Counted from the first letter of the stretch, positions 17,854-27,983 are shown. The stretch is 64,000 nucleotides of DNA from an uncultured Aquimarina sp. (GCA_947498935.1 CANMMM010000008.1:1-64000); one strand, 5' to 3'. Translations and numbers: made by a program. Notes: generated from the letters alone by a model not told the origin.

Positions 17854-20280
17854 TTATTTGATGATTAATCGTTGTGTCATAGTGATTGTTTCACTTTTTA
17901 CAGTAATAAGATAGACTCCTTTTGCTAACTTATACTCATCTATAGAAATAATATTAGCACCTTCATTAAGCGGTAAGGTTGCTTTTACTTGTCCTAACAT
18001 ATTGTAGATACTTGCCGTAGCATTGGTCATGTTCCCTAAAATACTGACTGTAAATGCATTGCTAGCTGGATTGGGGGCAATCGTAAAGGTAGTAATATCC
18101 TGTTCTGCTTCTTTCCCCAAGATAGCTTCTATAGGCGTTTCATTTACTACACTCTCTGTATATACAGCTTCCCCACAAGATCCTTCATAAATTTTTACAT
18201 TCGTAAACACAGAATTTGCAGGTCCTCCGGCATCATTATCATTGATAAACACTAATCGATCTGCCGCACCTGTATAAAAATTTCCTACTGGTATCACAAA
18301 GGTTTGCGTTCCTCCAGAATAGGTATCGAAATTAGTGACTCCATAGTCTTGTGTTCCATATACCTTGAAATAATTCCCTGGAGTTAATGAATTATCATCT
18401 TCAAAACCAAGTCCGTGTATTTCACCTTCGCTAGTACTGCTAAATGTAAATTCTATGACTGTATTAGCTGTAATATTGTATGATAATGGAATATACTTCC
18501 ATGTATTATTATTCATTACCAAGGTAGTCCCCCCGTTGCTCACTGTAGCATTATTATCTGCATCTTGATTAGAAAATGAATTTAATTGAAAGTTATTGAA
18601 ATCCAATGCCTGACAAGCAGGGGTTGGAGCTCCTGAACCTGAAATCTGAAAGGCATCTACAGCAATGTCTCCTTGCCATCCACTACCCGTCACGGCATTA
18701 AGACGTAATTGTACGCTTGGATTTCCTGCATAGCTAGTCATATCTATCGTAGCAGTATTCCACTGATTACCCTGTGCCTGTGATCGTGTAAAAAGTGATT
18801 GCCAATCTCCTGTGTTATTGGTTCTAACTTCTACCGACAATACTCCTACTGCATTTCCTTGCATATGATACTCAAAAGAGAGTGTTGGAGCTGTTACTCC
18901 ACTAAAATCTAAACATGGAGAATTAAGAATGGCTGATTTATTAGGAAATCCTGTTCCGTCTCCAGAAGCTTCTACATAGATATATGAGCTACCTGAAACT
19001 GCACTGCTAGGCCCTGTACCATCTGAAGGAGTTCCGCCACTAGTTACTGTCCAATTAATCGCATCATTGGTAGATTGGCTCCATTGTCCTAGTGTGCCCT
19101 CAAAACTCTGTGTATAAGGGTATACATCGATATCTCCACTACAGGTATCTGATACTGGCGGTGGTGGTGGATTTCCAGATCCTAAGCCCATTGCTTCCCA
19201 AAAAGCGGGAATAGTGGCTCGTTCTCCAAAATTAGAACCTCCAGACCCTGAACATCCTCCATAGGCATGCACTCCTACTGCATTTCCTGTTTCAGTATCT
19301 ATAATAGGACTTCCTGAGTTACCTCCTGTAGTATCTGTTCTGTAGCGTACAAATGTATTATCCACACTACTTGTAGGCCCTGTGTGTATTTGTTGTGTTT
19401 GATTATCAATTCCTGTATCTGAACCAAAACCTGTAATTGTAATCCTATCACCTGGTGCTTGCCTGACTACATTATAGGATTTTCCTTGTGCTTGGATCGG
19501 TGTCAGCCCTGTCTGAGTATTAGCACCTGCTGTAAATACTGCCCAGTCTGTTTCTGGCCTACCTCTTACGAATTGTGTAACAAAGTTTCCTATAGGGTAT
19601 TGGTCTTCTGGACCAGGATGCACTATAGTTCTGTCTGGGTTAGATTTGGGTACATTAAATTCTACTATTTGCGCACGACTTCCTCCGCAGTGACCTGCGG
19701 TAACTAATCGTCCATTAGTAATAATCCACCCTGTACATCCTATTGGTACGATTCTACCAATAGCGGCGTCATTAGCATCTACTCTATCATCTCTAGAACC
19801 ACATTGCGAACGAACTTGCTTTGGAGGATCTCCTACCCCTAGTTCTGCTACTGTGGCACGTACATCGCTATCTCCCGCAGCGGTGTTTAAGGTTATGGTT
19901 ACACTGTCGCCATTAAAATATGCACTGGTATTTTTCCACTGCTTCAGTGTAGCTGTTGTTAACACTTGCTGTGCTCCGTCTAAATTAGATGTAATAGTAA
20001 GTGTGCTGTTTGCTCCTAAATTCACGTCTTTAAAATAAAGACGTAACCAAGTAGCTCCCTCTTCTGTAATAATTTCTGCAGCGGGTTTAGAACTACTTTT
20101 AGAAGATATGCTTGGGGCCTGTAAACTAATATTAGTGTCAATGTAATGACGCGATAGTTCATTGGTTTGAGCATCGGAATGCCAAGGGACTAATAGAATA
20201 ACAGCCATGCATAGCAAGCTGATTTGATACATCTGTCCTAATTCAAACCATTTTTTTGAGTTTGTGTTTTTAAAATTCAT
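17854..20280 (-). CDS. secreted trypsin/V8-like serine protease with T9SS sorting domain
   Basis: 808 aa. A signal peptide ends near SDAQ (residue 38). A chymotrypsin-fold protease spans about 155-365, with the catalytic His197 in VTAGHC, Asp245 in ETDWAVF and Ser322 in GGNSGSP. A proline linker (about 370-376) leads to a MAM-like or jelly-roll domain (about 385-550, with SFEGTLGQWSQ). A second beta-sandwich follows (about 560-700). The last 75 residues are a type IX sorting domain with APNPASNAF and a terminal MTQRLIIK. It would be exported across the outer membrane and attached or released to digest proteins. Single-gene unit with its own terminator. Confidence 0.92.
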   Translation of the reverse strand: MNFKNTNSKKWFELGQMYQISLLCMAVILLVPWHSDAQTNELSRHYIDTNISLQAPSISSKSSSKPAAEIITEEGATWLRLYFKDVNLGANSTLTITSNLDGAQQVLTTATLKQWKNTSAYFNGDSVTITLNTAAGDSDVRATVAELGVGDPPKQVRSQCGSRDDRVDANDAAIGRIVPIGCTGWIITNGRLVTAGHCGGSRAQIVEFNVPKSNPDRTIVHPGPEDQYPIGNFVTQFVRGRPETDWAVFTAGANTQTGLTPIQAQGKSYNVVRQAPGDRITITGFGSDTGIDNQTQQIHTGPTSSVDNTFVRYRTDTTGGNSGSPIIDTETGNAVGVHAYGGCSGSGGSNFGERATIPAFWEAMGLGSGNPPPPPVSDTCSGDIDVYPYTQSFEGTLGQWSQSTNDAINWTVTSGGTPSDGTGPSSAVSGSSYIYVEASGDGTGFPNKSAILNSPCLDFSGVTAPTLSFEYHMQGNAVGVLSVEVRTNNTGDWQSLFTRSQAQGNQWNTATIDMTSYAGNPSVQLRLNAVTGSGWQGDIAVDAFQISGSGAPTPACQALDFNNFQLNSFSNQDADNNATVSNGGTTLVMNNNTWKYIPLSYNITANTVIEFTFSSTSEGEIHGLGFEDDNSLTPGNYFKVYGTQDYGVTNFDTYSGGTQTFVIPVGNFYTGAADRLVFINDNDAGGPANSVFTNVKIYEGSCGEAVYTESVVNETPIEAILGKEAEQDITTFTIAPNPASNAFTVSILGNMTNATASIYNMLGQVKATLPLNEGANIISIDEYKLAKGVYLITVKSETITMTQRLIIK

Positions 20281-20606
20281 CAGAATTGAAGTTAAAGGTT
20301 ATTGATTAGACATTAGATTACATACTTCCAAATATAACTATTTCAACTACTTAACACTACTACTATCTTAACCAGATATAATACCTAAATAGCATGTATA
20401 AGTAATAAAACCTTTAATTTTTTGTTATCCCCTGATTATTATTTATACACCCTTCTTTCATCAGCTTTCCATACACTGTAAAGAAAAACGCCCTTTCATC
20501 TAACTTTTTTGTTGGTTTTATAGCAAGGTGCACATGATTTTTAATCGTATCTATTTCTAAAACACACAGTAACTCTATCAATGAACGAAGACTATCTTCG
20601 ACGTGG
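20281..20606. other. spacer upstream of the protease gene
   Basis: AT-rich, no recognised gene. On the minus strand TATATTTG (plus positions 20329-20336) matches the flavobacterial -7 box about 50 bases before the protease start, but no -33 TTG is at the usual distance. Confidence 0.4.
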
Positions 20607-20679
20607 CTTACACTTTTTTTAATTTGCTATAAAATGATCTTTATTTTTCACTGAAATCAAAAAAGTATAAACTGCTTCT
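20607..20679 (+). repeat. dispersed repeat family 2, copy d (variant head)
   Basis: The tail TTTTCACTGAAATCAAAAAAG matches the other copies, but the head is ACACTTTTTTTAATTTGCTATAAAA, which is found instead at 33975 and, in part, at 62150. The two heads seem to be alternative modules of one family. Confidence 0.55.
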
Positions 20680-20800
20680 TCTTAAATTTAAGCATAAAAT
20701 TCGGATTACAAAAGTTTGCATACAGAACTTGTCGTGACTTTTCCTTTTCCCCAAAAAAATAATTAAAATTCAGCTGTATTTCGTTTCTTTTTTTGTTGAT

Positions 20801-20889
20801 AGAGCTGCTATGTACTAAGAAAATGATTGCATTTGGTCAGAAAATTTTCGATTTTAACTGAAATCAAAAAAGTTTAAACCACTTCAGTG
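20801..20889 (+). repeat. dispersed repeat family 2, copy e
   Basis: Near-consensus copy: AGAGCTGCTATGTACTAAG, then GCATTTGGTCAGAAAAT, then TTTAAACCACTTCAGTG. The preceding block AAATTCAGCTGTATTTCGTT (about 20766-20785) also recurs before the degenerate copy near 61278, so the homologous unit may extend upstream. It ends 34 bases before mnmE. Confidence 0.65.
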
Positions 20890-20922
20890 ATTTATTCCTA
20901 ATTTTGTGCTTTTATAAATGAT

Positions 20923-22317
20923 ATGATTTCACAAGATACTATAGTTGCACTTGCCACTCCTGCTGGAGCTGGAGCGATTGCTATAATACGAGTTTCTGGT
21001 ACAGACGCTATTACTATTTGTTCGCCTCTTTTTCGTTCTACTAGCAATAAAATCCTAGCTGAACAAAAAAGCCACACCCTCCATCTAGGACATATTATGG
21101 ATGGACAGCGTATGATTGATGAAGTACTTATTTCTCTGTTTAAAGGAACGAATTCGTATACAGGAGAACCGACTGTAGAAATTTCATGTCATGGCTCTAG
21201 TTATATCCAACAAGAAATCATTCAGTTATTGCTACGGAATGGCTGTAGAATGGCAGATGCTGGGGAGTTTACATTGCGAGCATTTATCAATGGTAAACTG
21301 GACTTATCACAAGCGGAAGCAGTAGCTGACTTAATTGCTTCTGATTCCGAAGCTTCTCATAAAATTGCTATGCAACAAATGCGAGGTGGTTTTAGCAATG
21401 AGATCAAAAAATTACGCGATGAGTTACTCAATTTTGCTTCTCTCATCGAATTAGAATTGGATTTTGCAGAAGAAGATGTAGAATTTGCAAATCGCTCTCA
21501 ATTCCAAGAACTCATCAATAGAATTACTAAAGTATTAAAAAGACTTATAGACTCTTTTGCGATTGGTAATGTGATTAAAAATGGAATTCCTGTAGCCATT
21601 GTAGGGGAACCTAATGTGGGAAAATCTACGCTACTTAATGCATTGCTGAATGAAGAAAGAGCTATTGTGTCAGATATTGCTGGAACTACGCGAGATACGA
21701 TCGAAGATGAGATTACTATTCAAGGAATTGGTTTTCGATTTATAGATACAGCTGGAATTCGAGAAACGAATGATGTCGTAGAAAGCATTGGGATTCAAAA
21801 AACATTTGAGAAAATAGAACTAGCGCAGGTAATCATCTACCTAGTGGATGGTACGACATTAACCGATGCGTATACCATTGAAACACTGAATATAGAGATT
21901 GGAAAAATCAAGAATAAATACCCTCAGAAGCCTCTGATCGTAGTAGCGAATAAAATAGATGAAATCACTCCTGAAAACCAACAGATACTTACTGAAAAAA
22001 TAACAGATATCCACTTACTTTCTGCAAAACAACATATTGGGGTCGAAGAATTACAAACACAATTACTTGATTTTGTAAATACGGGTGCTTTGCGAAATGA
22101 CGAAACGATTGTCACTAATTCTAGGCACTACGATGCATTACTCAAAGCACTAGAAGAAATTCAAAAGGTACAGTACGGAATTGATCACGGAATTAGTAGC
22201 GACCTAATGGCTATTGATATCCGACAGGCGCTTTATCATTTCGGAGAGATCACAGGCGAAATCACCAGTGATGATTTATTGGGTAATATTTTTGCTAATT
22301 TTTGTATTGGGAAGTAA
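20923..22317 (+). CDS. mnmE: tRNA uridine-5-carboxymethylaminomethyl modification GTPase
   Basis: 464 aa, normal length. With MnmG it modifies the wobble uridine (position 34) of several tRNAs. An N-terminal formyl-THF-binding domain (about 1-120) precedes a helical domain. Within that is the G domain: P-loop GEPNVGKST (228-236), DTAG (275-278) and NKID near 342. The C-terminus is FCIGK, with the conserved catalytic Cys. It is a monocistronic gene between repeat-rich spacers. Confidence 0.97.
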   Translation: MISQDTIVALATPAGAGAIAIIRVSGTDAITICSPLFRSTSNKILAEQKSHTLHLGHIMDGQRMIDEVLISLFKGTNSYTGEPTVEISCHGSSYIQQEIIQLLLRNGCRMADAGEFTLRAFINGKLDLSQAEAVADLIASDSEASHKIAMQQMRGGFSNEIKKLRDELLNFASLIELELDFAEEDVEFANRSQFQELINRITKVLKRLIDSFAIGNVIKNGIPVAIVGEPNVGKSTLLNALLNEERAIVSDIAGTTRDTIEDEITIQGIGFRFIDTAGIRETNDVVESIGIQKTFEKIELAQVIIYLVDGTTLTDAYTIETLNIEIGKIKNKYPQKPLIVVANKIDEITPENQQILTEKITDIHLLSAKQHIGVEELQTQLLDFVNTGALRNDETIVTNSRHYDALLKALEEIQKVQYGIDHGISSDLMAIDIRQALYHFGEITGEITSDDLLGNIFANFCIGK

Positions 22318-22372
22318 GTACGCAAGCATTGTTATCATTAAGCACAATGTACCTATTGGTAACTGTTTCTTC

Positions 22373-22463
22373 GCGTTAGGGATAGTAGCGGAAATCCCGC
22401 AGTACCGACCTTTAGGAGGGGCGAGGAATTGGAACGGATAGCCCGACCCCTGTGGTAACGCCC
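22373..22463 (+). repeat. family-1 structured repeat, copy D (91 nt)
   Basis: Starts GCGTTAGGGATAGTAGCGG and ends GTAACGCCC. The first hairpin is GCGG/CCGC, a base-pair change from GTGG/CCAC in copies A and F. It lies 55 bases downstream of mnmE in the same direction and between convergent genes. Confidence 0.9.
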
Positions 22464-22507
22464 AAAAAACATACAAAAAGATTCCTAAATTTCAGCACAC
22501 TATAAAA

Positions 22508-23554
22508 TCACTCCCCAATACCATCTACCTGTATTCGTTCTTGTCTATTGGCCAATTCCCATGCGGTGTAAAAAACCAATTTTGCCCTAGTGGTCATTAA
22601 CTCATAAGCTATCTTATCTGGCGTATCTGTAATTCTATGATAGTCCTCATGGGTACCATTAAAATAAAAAATGATAGGTATATTATTTTTTGCAAAGTTA
22701 TAATGATCACTTCTGTAATAAAAACGATTTAAATCGCCTTCGTCATTATACTTATAATCCAATTCTAGGTTCGTATAGGTAGCATTTACTTGTTCGCTAA
22801 TCGCATGTAACTCTGTGCTTAATCGATCACTACCGATTAAATAAATATAATTAGGATTTCCTGTTGCTTCATGAGCTTCGTCTACACGTCCTATCATATC
22901 TATGTTTAAATTCGCTATTGTGTTTTCTAAAGGAAACACAGGGTGCTCTGTATAGTATCGTGATCCGTACAATCCTTTCTCCTCTCCAGTTACATGCAGG
23001 AATAATATCGTTCGCTTAGGCCCTTCTCCTTTTTTCTTAGCCATCGCAAAGGCTTGTGCCATTTCTAACATACTGACCGTACCAGAACCATCGTCATCTG
23101 CTCCATTAAACACATTCCCCTCTCCGTCTACACCGATATGGTCTAGGTGAGATGAAATAACAATAACTTCTTCTGGTTTTTCGGAGCCTTCTATATACGC
23201 TAATACATTTTCAGAGGCCTTTATTCCTCCTCTAAAATAACTGGCTGGTATTTCTTGAAAATAATCTCCTTTAGCAATCGGCGAAGGAATTCCCATTTTC
23301 TCATACTGCTTTTGCAAATACGCTACCGCTTTTTTCTGTCCAGGTTCTCCTGTATTTCTACCTTCAAACTCATCACTAGCATACGTATATAAATATGTCT
23401 TTAATTCTGCAGATGTGATGCTTTCTGCATAAAAAGTAGCTCTATCCATAAACTTGTCTGCTTTGTTAGCTGTAGATTGCGAATGTGATGACTTATGGGA
23501 ACTACCACATGAACCGATTAACAAAACACTAAACAGTAGTAAAATTTCCTTCAT
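22508..23554 (-). CDS. M28 family metallopeptidase, lipoprotein
   Basis: 348 aa. Lipoprotein signal with lipobox LIGSC (Cys16). The zinc aminopeptidase domain (about 100-335) shows SSHLDHIG, NGADDDGSGT, TGEEKGLYGS and the segment NLDMIGRVDE. These supply the ligands expected of M28 enzymes (H, D, E, D; the last His in RSDHYNFA). It probably trims peptides in the periplasm or at the surface for amino-acid uptake. Single-gene unit. Confidence 0.93.
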   Translation of the reverse strand: MKEILLLFSVLLIGSCGSSHKSSHSQSTANKADKFMDRATFYAESITSAELKTYLYTYASDEFEGRNTGEPGQKKAVAYLQKQYEKMGIPSPIAKGDYFQEIPASYFRGGIKASENVLAYIEGSEKPEEVIVISSHLDHIGVDGEGNVFNGADDDGSGTVSMLEMAQAFAMAKKKGEGPKRTILFLHVTGEEKGLYGSRYYTEHPVFPLENTIANLNIDMIGRVDEAHEATGNPNYIYLIGSDRLSTELHAISEQVNATYTNLELDYKYNDEGDLNRFYYRSDHYNFAKNNIPIIFYFNGTHEDYHRITDTPDKIAYELMTTRAKLVFYTAWELANRQERIQVDGIGE

Positions 23555-23658
23555 GTATCTTATTTTTTTTCAAAGATACAATATACAGATTTAGAATAAG
23601 ATGAGTGTTATTTTTTTCTCTTTCAAAAAAAATAAATAAAAAAAAGTTCCAAAAGTTT

Positions 23659-23688
23659 TTTGAGAACTAAAAAAGGTTCGTATATTTG
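23659..23688 (+). promoter_or_regulatory. tRNA-Ser promoter
   Basis: TTTG (23659-23662), 18 bases, then TATATTTG (23681-23688), a full flavobacterial consensus, 38 bases before the tRNA. Confidence 0.75.
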
Positions 23689-23726
23689 CACCCGCAATCA
23701 GGAAATACCTGATGAGACACACAACT

Positions 23727-23811
23727 GGAGAAATGGCAGAGTGGTCGAATGCGGCAGTCTTGAAAACTGTTGAGGGTCACACCTCCGGGGGTTCGAATCC
23801 CTCTTTCTCCG
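23727..23811 (+). tRNA. tRNA-Ser (anticodon TGA)
   Basis: 85 nt with a class II long variable arm. The acceptor GGAGAAA pairs with TTTCTCC, followed by discriminator G. The anticodon loop is CTTGAAA between CAGT and ACTG, giving TGA. The T loop is GTTCGAATC. CCA is not encoded. It has a strong promoter upstream and a terminator downstream, so it is transcribed alone. Confidence 0.97.
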
Positions 23812-23813
23812 CA

Positions 23814-23855
23814 AAAGCCTTGCAATCAAAAAATTGATTTGTGAGGCTTTTTTTA
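23814..23855 (+). terminator. terminator after tRNA-Ser
   Basis: AAGCCTTGCAATCAA pairs with TTGATTTGTGAGGCTT apart from small mismatches, followed by seven T. Confidence 0.85.
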
Positions 23856-23886
23856 TATAGCAATACAGCCTACAAAATAGCGCATT

Positions 23887-24372
23887 ATGAAATATCGTAG
23901 ATTAACTAAAGAACAGCTAGAGGAATTACACCAAGAGTTTATCAATTTCTTAGCTACTCAATCAATCACCGCTCAAGAATGGGAAGAAATTAAAACTGAG
24001 CAGCCAGCGGTAGCTGAAGAAGAAATCGATATTTTTAGCGATTTGGTATGGGAAGGCGCACTTAATAAAGCGCAATTTTTAGAGCATTTTTCTAAAGATC
24101 AAATCCACCTATTCGAGCTACGAGATACCGACATGCAACTAATCGCTATTAAGGTAAACACACCAGATATAAACCTTACTTCTAAAGAAGGTTATGATTG
24201 GCTCAAAAACAACTTGCTTAACGATGATGTAGTATTCTATAACGCTTCCAAGGATTATAGCGAAGAACCTAATATGGACAAATTCGAATTGATTCTTAAA
24301 GGCGCTAATATCACTAAAGGGGATCTTTATAAATACTTCGAAAACTTAACAAAACAACAAGCACAAAACTAA
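23887..24372 (+). CDS. DUF6495 family protein
   Basis: 161 aa, soluble and acidic. The N-terminus MKYRRLTKEQLEELHQEFI with FLATQSITAQEW is, as I recall, the start of the flavobacterial DUF6495 family. No catalytic motif is visible and no membrane segment or signal peptide, so it is cytoplasmic. Its place just after tRNA-Ser has no clear meaning. Function unknown. Confidence 0.75.
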   Translation: MKYRRLTKEQLEELHQEFINFLATQSITAQEWEEIKTEQPAVAEEEIDIFSDLVWEGALNKAQFLEHFSKDQIHLFELRDTDMQLIAIKVNTPDINLTSKEGYDWLKNNLLNDDVVFYNASKDYSEEPNMDKFELILKGANITKGDLYKYFENLTKQQAQN

Positions 24373-24476
24373 AAGGCGATATACAAGCTTTAGATTTAAG
24401 CAACAGATCAAGAATCCTTAATAAGAAAGAAAGTTATTTTTTAAGTACTACTCCAGCACCACACAATGCCTATTAT

Positions 24477-24565
24477 GCGTTAGGGATAGTAGAGGAAATC
24501 CCACAGCACCGAGGTTAGGAGGTGCGAGGAATTGGAACGGATAGCCCGACCTTTAGGGAACGCCC
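24477..24565 (+). repeat. family-1 structured repeat, copy E (89 nt)
   Basis: Starts GCGTTAGGGATAGTAGAGG and ends GGGAACGCCC. The central hairpin has a five-pair stem, GCACC/GGTGC, around GAGGTTAGGA, where other copies have GCCC/GGGC or GCTC/GAGC. It is 104 bases downstream of the DUF6495 gene and lies in the convergent spacer before the permease stop. Confidence 0.9.
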
Positions 24566-24581
24566 TCATAACAAACAACTC

Positions 24582-25817
24582 CTATTCGTATCGCAGGGAT
24601 TCTATAGGGTCTTGTTTGGCGGCTTTTAAGGCAGGATATGACCCAGACACCACCGCCGTAAGAAAAGAAGTAACTACAGCCGCTACAATAGCCAACCACG
24701 GGATAGCAAATTGAAAATTAGACAATGAAGCCGCTAACCCTCCTACCAAAATACCCAAGAAGATACCCAATACCCCTCCTAATTGACCAATCAATACTGT
24801 TTCTAAGAAAAATTGACCTGAAATCGTATGCTTTTTAGCTCCTAGCGCTTTCCGAACACCAATTTCTCTAGTACGCTCTGTAACCGAAACCAACATAATA
24901 TTCATCAATGCTATAGATGAACCTAAAATAGTAATCACACTGATAATCCATGCTGCCCAATATAGATAGCCCGTAATATTAGCTATTCTATTAATCAAAT
25001 CATCACTGCGCTCTAAACCAAAGTTATTTTCTTCTACAGGATTCAACCCTCTGACATTCCTAAATGTTACTATAGCCTCGTCTTGTGCTCCTTCTAAAAA
25101 CTGCTTATCATCTACTTTTACACTAATACTATAATTTATATTAGGCAATGCAAACATAGAACGTGCCACTTGTAGCGGAATCAACACTCTTAAATCTTGA
25201 TTATTACGGAATGTAGCTCCTTTGCTTTCCAAAACGCCAACTACTCTAAATTTAACCCCTCTAATACTTATAATTTTCTGAATAGGGTCGCTATTTTTAA
25301 ACAAGTTTTTACTGAAGTCAGCTCCTATCAAACAAACATGATTATTGTTCTCTACATCAAAAAAGGTGAAATCCCTTCCATTTTCTACAGATGTCCCTGT
25401 ATTTTTTAAGTAGTTTTCATTCACACCCAATACAGCTACCTCTGGGTCTGTTTTTTCATTTTCATAACGCACTTCTGCACTTCGAGTACCTGTAAAGGAG
25501 ATAGCGGTATTCGAAAAGGGGTATTCAAATTTTTCTTTGAACTGCCTTACATCTCTATAACTAATTATAGGATTTACCTTTTCTCTCTGATTATTATTTC
25601 TAGTAGAAAACTCATACCGCTGTAGTGTAAAAGTATTTGCACCCATAGAAGCAAAATCTCCTGTAATTGTTTTTTCTAAAGCTCCTAAAAATGTAAGAAT
25701 GGCCACTAGTGCCGTAATTCCAATCGCGATGATCAAAACTGTAAGGATGGTTCGTAATAATTGCCCTTTGATTGCATCGAGTGCAATACGCACATTTTCC
25801 AGAAATAATGAAAACAT
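24582..25817 (-). CDS. MacB-like ABC transporter permease
   Basis: 411 aa from the ATG at 25817; the frame is open further upstream to 25862, but the residues MFSLFLENVRIALDAIKGQ are where family similarity starts. One helix near the N-terminus (about 20-45), a large periplasmic MacB core (about 50-280) and three C-terminal helices with the FtsX domain (LVSVTERTREIGVRKALGA). It would work with an ABC ATPase in lipoprotein or peptide export or mechanotransmission. No ATPase gene is adjacent, so the partner is encoded elsewhere. Confidence 0.9.
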   Translation of the reverse strand: MFSLFLENVRIALDAIKGQLLRTILTVLIIAIGITALVAILTFLGALEKTITGDFASMGANTFTLQRYEFSTRNNNQREKVNPIISYRDVRQFKEKFEYPFSNTAISFTGTRSAEVRYENEKTDPEVAVLGVNENYLKNTGTSVENGRDFTFFDVENNNHVCLIGADFSKNLFKNSDPIQKIISIRGVKFRVVGVLESKGATFRNNQDLRVLIPLQVARSMFALPNINYSISVKVDDKQFLEGAQDEAIVTFRNVRGLNPVEENNFGLERSDDLINRIANITGYLYWAAWIISVITILGSSIALMNIMLVSVTERTREIGVRKALGAKKHTISGQFFLETVLIGQLGGVLGIFLGILVGGLAASLSNFQFAIPWLAIVAAVVTSFLTAVVSGSYPALKAAKQDPIESLRYE

Positions 25818-26034
25818 AGTTGTATGAATTAACCGTATCTGCTTTATTAGACTACAAAACACTCATAAAGTTACTCAAAAAGCAAAAAAATATACATCTA
25901 CCCAAAACTCTTGCGTGATTCGCTTCAAAAAAACAAGGTTTTATCTGATATTTGCAACCTGAACAAACTAAAGACAGCTGCGAAGCACACACTGTTATAC
26001 CACGGCTTTACAACCTATATTTTAAATTAAAAAA

Positions 26035-27405
26035 ATGGCTCAGAAACCAAAAATTCCACAAGGTACTAGAGATTTTTCGGCAACAGAGGTTGCCAAACGT
26101 TCTTATATAATGAATACGATTCGAGAACAGTTTCAATTATTCGGTTTTACTCCTATTGAAACCCCTAGTTTCGAAAATAGCAGCACCTTATTAGGAAAAT
26201 ATGGAGAAGAAGGCGATCGCTTGATTTTTAAAATTCTAAACAGTGGCGATAAGGTAAAAAAGGCAGATACCGAAGCATTAGCCACAGGCAACCTAGCTAA
26301 ATTCTCGAACTCATTAGCCGAAAAAGCACTTAGATACGATCTAACTGTTCCTTTTGCCCGCTATGTTGTACAACATCAAAACGAAATTGATTTTCCGTTT
26401 AAAAGATACCAAATACAACCTGTATGGAGAGCCGACAGACCTCAAAAAGGTCGCTACAGAGAGTTCTACCAATGTGATGCTGATGTTGTAGGCAGTACTT
26501 CTTTATGGCAGGAGGCCGATTTTATCCAATTATACGATAGTGTTTTTGCAAAACTGCAACTACAAGGAGTAACTATCAAAATGAATAACCGCAAAATACT
26601 ATCTGGTATTGCTTCGGTGATCGGAGCTAGTGACAAATTAATCGACTTTACTGTTGCTTTAGACAAATTAGACAAGATTGGAGAAGAAGGCGTAAAGAAA
26701 GAAATGATCACTAAAGGGATTGACGAAACTGCTATCGAAAAAGTACAACCTCTGTTTAATTTTAAAGGTAGCACCTCTGAAAAACTAACACAACTTAAAA
26801 CCCTACTACAAGACTCTGAAGAAGGATTAAAAGGAATCGAAGAGTTAGAATTCATTATACAAACCACTGAGCAAACCCCGCTAGCTGCTGCTACACTAGA
26901 TCTAGATGTAACACTAGCACGTGGCTTAAATTACTACACTGGGGCAATCTTTGAAATCAGCGCTCCTGAAACTGTAAAAATAGGGTCGATTGGTGGCGGT
27001 GGACGCTATGATGACTTAACAGGCATTTTTGGACTTAAAAATGTAAGCGGCGTAGGAATCTCTTTTGGACTGGATAGAATTTATCTGGTACTTGAAGAGT
27101 TAGATCTATTTCCAGAAACCGTAAACAACACTACCAAGGCATTATTTATCAATTTTGGCAAAGAAGAAGCACTTTACTGCCAAAAAGCTATTTTACACCT
27201 TAGAAAAAACGGAATCACCGCTGAACTGTACCCTGATGAGGCTAAAATGAATAAGCAAATGAAATTTGCTAACAAGAAGCAGGTAGCCTATACCATACTT
27301 GCTGGTACTAGCGAAATCGAAAAAGAACAATATACAGCAAAAAACATGACTACTGGAGAACAAACAGTAGTAGACCTAACTACACTTACCGACGTATTAC
27401 AATAA
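26035..27405 (+). CDS. hisS: histidyl-tRNA synthetase
   Basis: 456 aa. Charges tRNA-His in the cytoplasm. The class II core shows motif 1 in the GTRDF...PIETPSFE region, motif 2 FKRYQIQPVWRADRPQKGRYREF, and the histidine-binding ARGLNYYTG and GGGRYDDL segments. The C-terminal anticodon domain includes ALFINFGKEEALYC. It is a standalone gene with a shared terminator facing rplI. Confidence 0.97.
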   Translation: MAQKPKIPQGTRDFSATEVAKRSYIMNTIREQFQLFGFTPIETPSFENSSTLLGKYGEEGDRLIFKILNSGDKVKKADTEALATGNLAKFSNSLAEKALRYDLTVPFARYVVQHQNEIDFPFKRYQIQPVWRADRPQKGRYREFYQCDADVVGSTSLWQEADFIQLYDSVFAKLQLQGVTIKMNNRKILSGIASVIGASDKLIDFTVALDKLDKIGEEGVKKEMITKGIDETAIEKVQPLFNFKGSTSEKLTQLKTLLQDSEEGLKGIEELEFIIQTTEQTPLAAATLDLDVTLARGLNYYTGAIFEISAPETVKIGSIGGGGRYDDLTGIFGLKNVSGVGISFGLDRIYLVLEELDLFPETVNNTTKALFINFGKEEALYCQKAILHLRKNGITAELYPDEAKMNKQMKFANKKQVAYTILAGTSEIEKEQYTAKNMTTGEQTVVDLTTLTDVLQ

Positions 27406-27457
27406 ACAACAACACTCTTTTTCCAAAGATTAAACAAAAGAAGAAAACATAATTCAT

Positions 27458-27489
27458 AAAAAAAAACGCTCCAAAAGGGAGCGTTTTTC
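27458..27489. terminator. bidirectional terminator between hisS and rplI
   Basis: AAAAACGCTCC and GGGAGCGTTTTT pair around AAAA, with A- and T-runs on both sides. It serves the converging hisS and rpsF-rpsR-rplI units. Confidence 0.9.
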
Positions 27490-27516
27490 ATATATACAAT
27501 TTAATATATTATTGTA

Positions 27517-27966
27517 TTATTTCTGTGCTACTACTTCAAAAGTTAATGGAGCAATAACTGTTCTATGCAAACGAATTGAAGCCTCATACTGACCTAATCG
27601 CTTGATAGTTCCTCCTGGTACAGTGATAAATTTCTTTTCTAATTCTACACCTTCTGCAGCCAATGCTTCAGCAACATTAGCATTAGAGATAGAACCAAAT
27701 AATTTTCCAGCACCACCTGATTTAGCAGAAATTTTGATTTCGAAACTAGCGATTTGTTTTACTACCTTCTCTGCATCTTCTACTAATTTCTTTTCTTTAA
27801 ATGCACGCTGCTTAAGCGTTTCATTCAATACTTTCTTTGCAGAAGCTGTCGCTAATACCGCAAGTCCTTGAGGAATTAAAAAGTTACGTCCATAACCGTT
27901 TTTCACCTCTACTACATCGTCTGCGAATCCTAGATTCTCAACGTCTTTCTTTAATATAAGTTCCAT
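27517..27966 (-). CDS. rplI: 50S ribosomal protein L9
   Basis: 149 aa, standard length. The N-terminal globular domain has MELILKKDVENLGFADDVVEVKNGYGRNFLIPQG, the L9 signature, joined by a long helix (about 40-75) to the C-terminal rRNA-binding domain. Last gene of the rpsF-rpsR-rplI operon, 17 bases after rpsR. Confidence 0.98.
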   Translation of the reverse strand: MELILKKDVENLGFADDVVEVKNGYGRNFLIPQGLAVLATASAKKVLNETLKQRAFKEKKLVEDAEKVVKQIASFEIKISAKSGGAGKLFGSISNANVAEALAAEGVELEKKFITVPGGTIKRLGQYEASIRLHRTVIAPLTFEVVAQK

Positions 27967-27983
27967 ACTATTATGACTTCTCT

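Noticed and set aside
22276-22476. Frames through family-1 copy D on both strands (22214-22441 and 22276-22476)
   Set aside because: They overlap the 3' end of mnmE and the repeat and have no start or family evidence.
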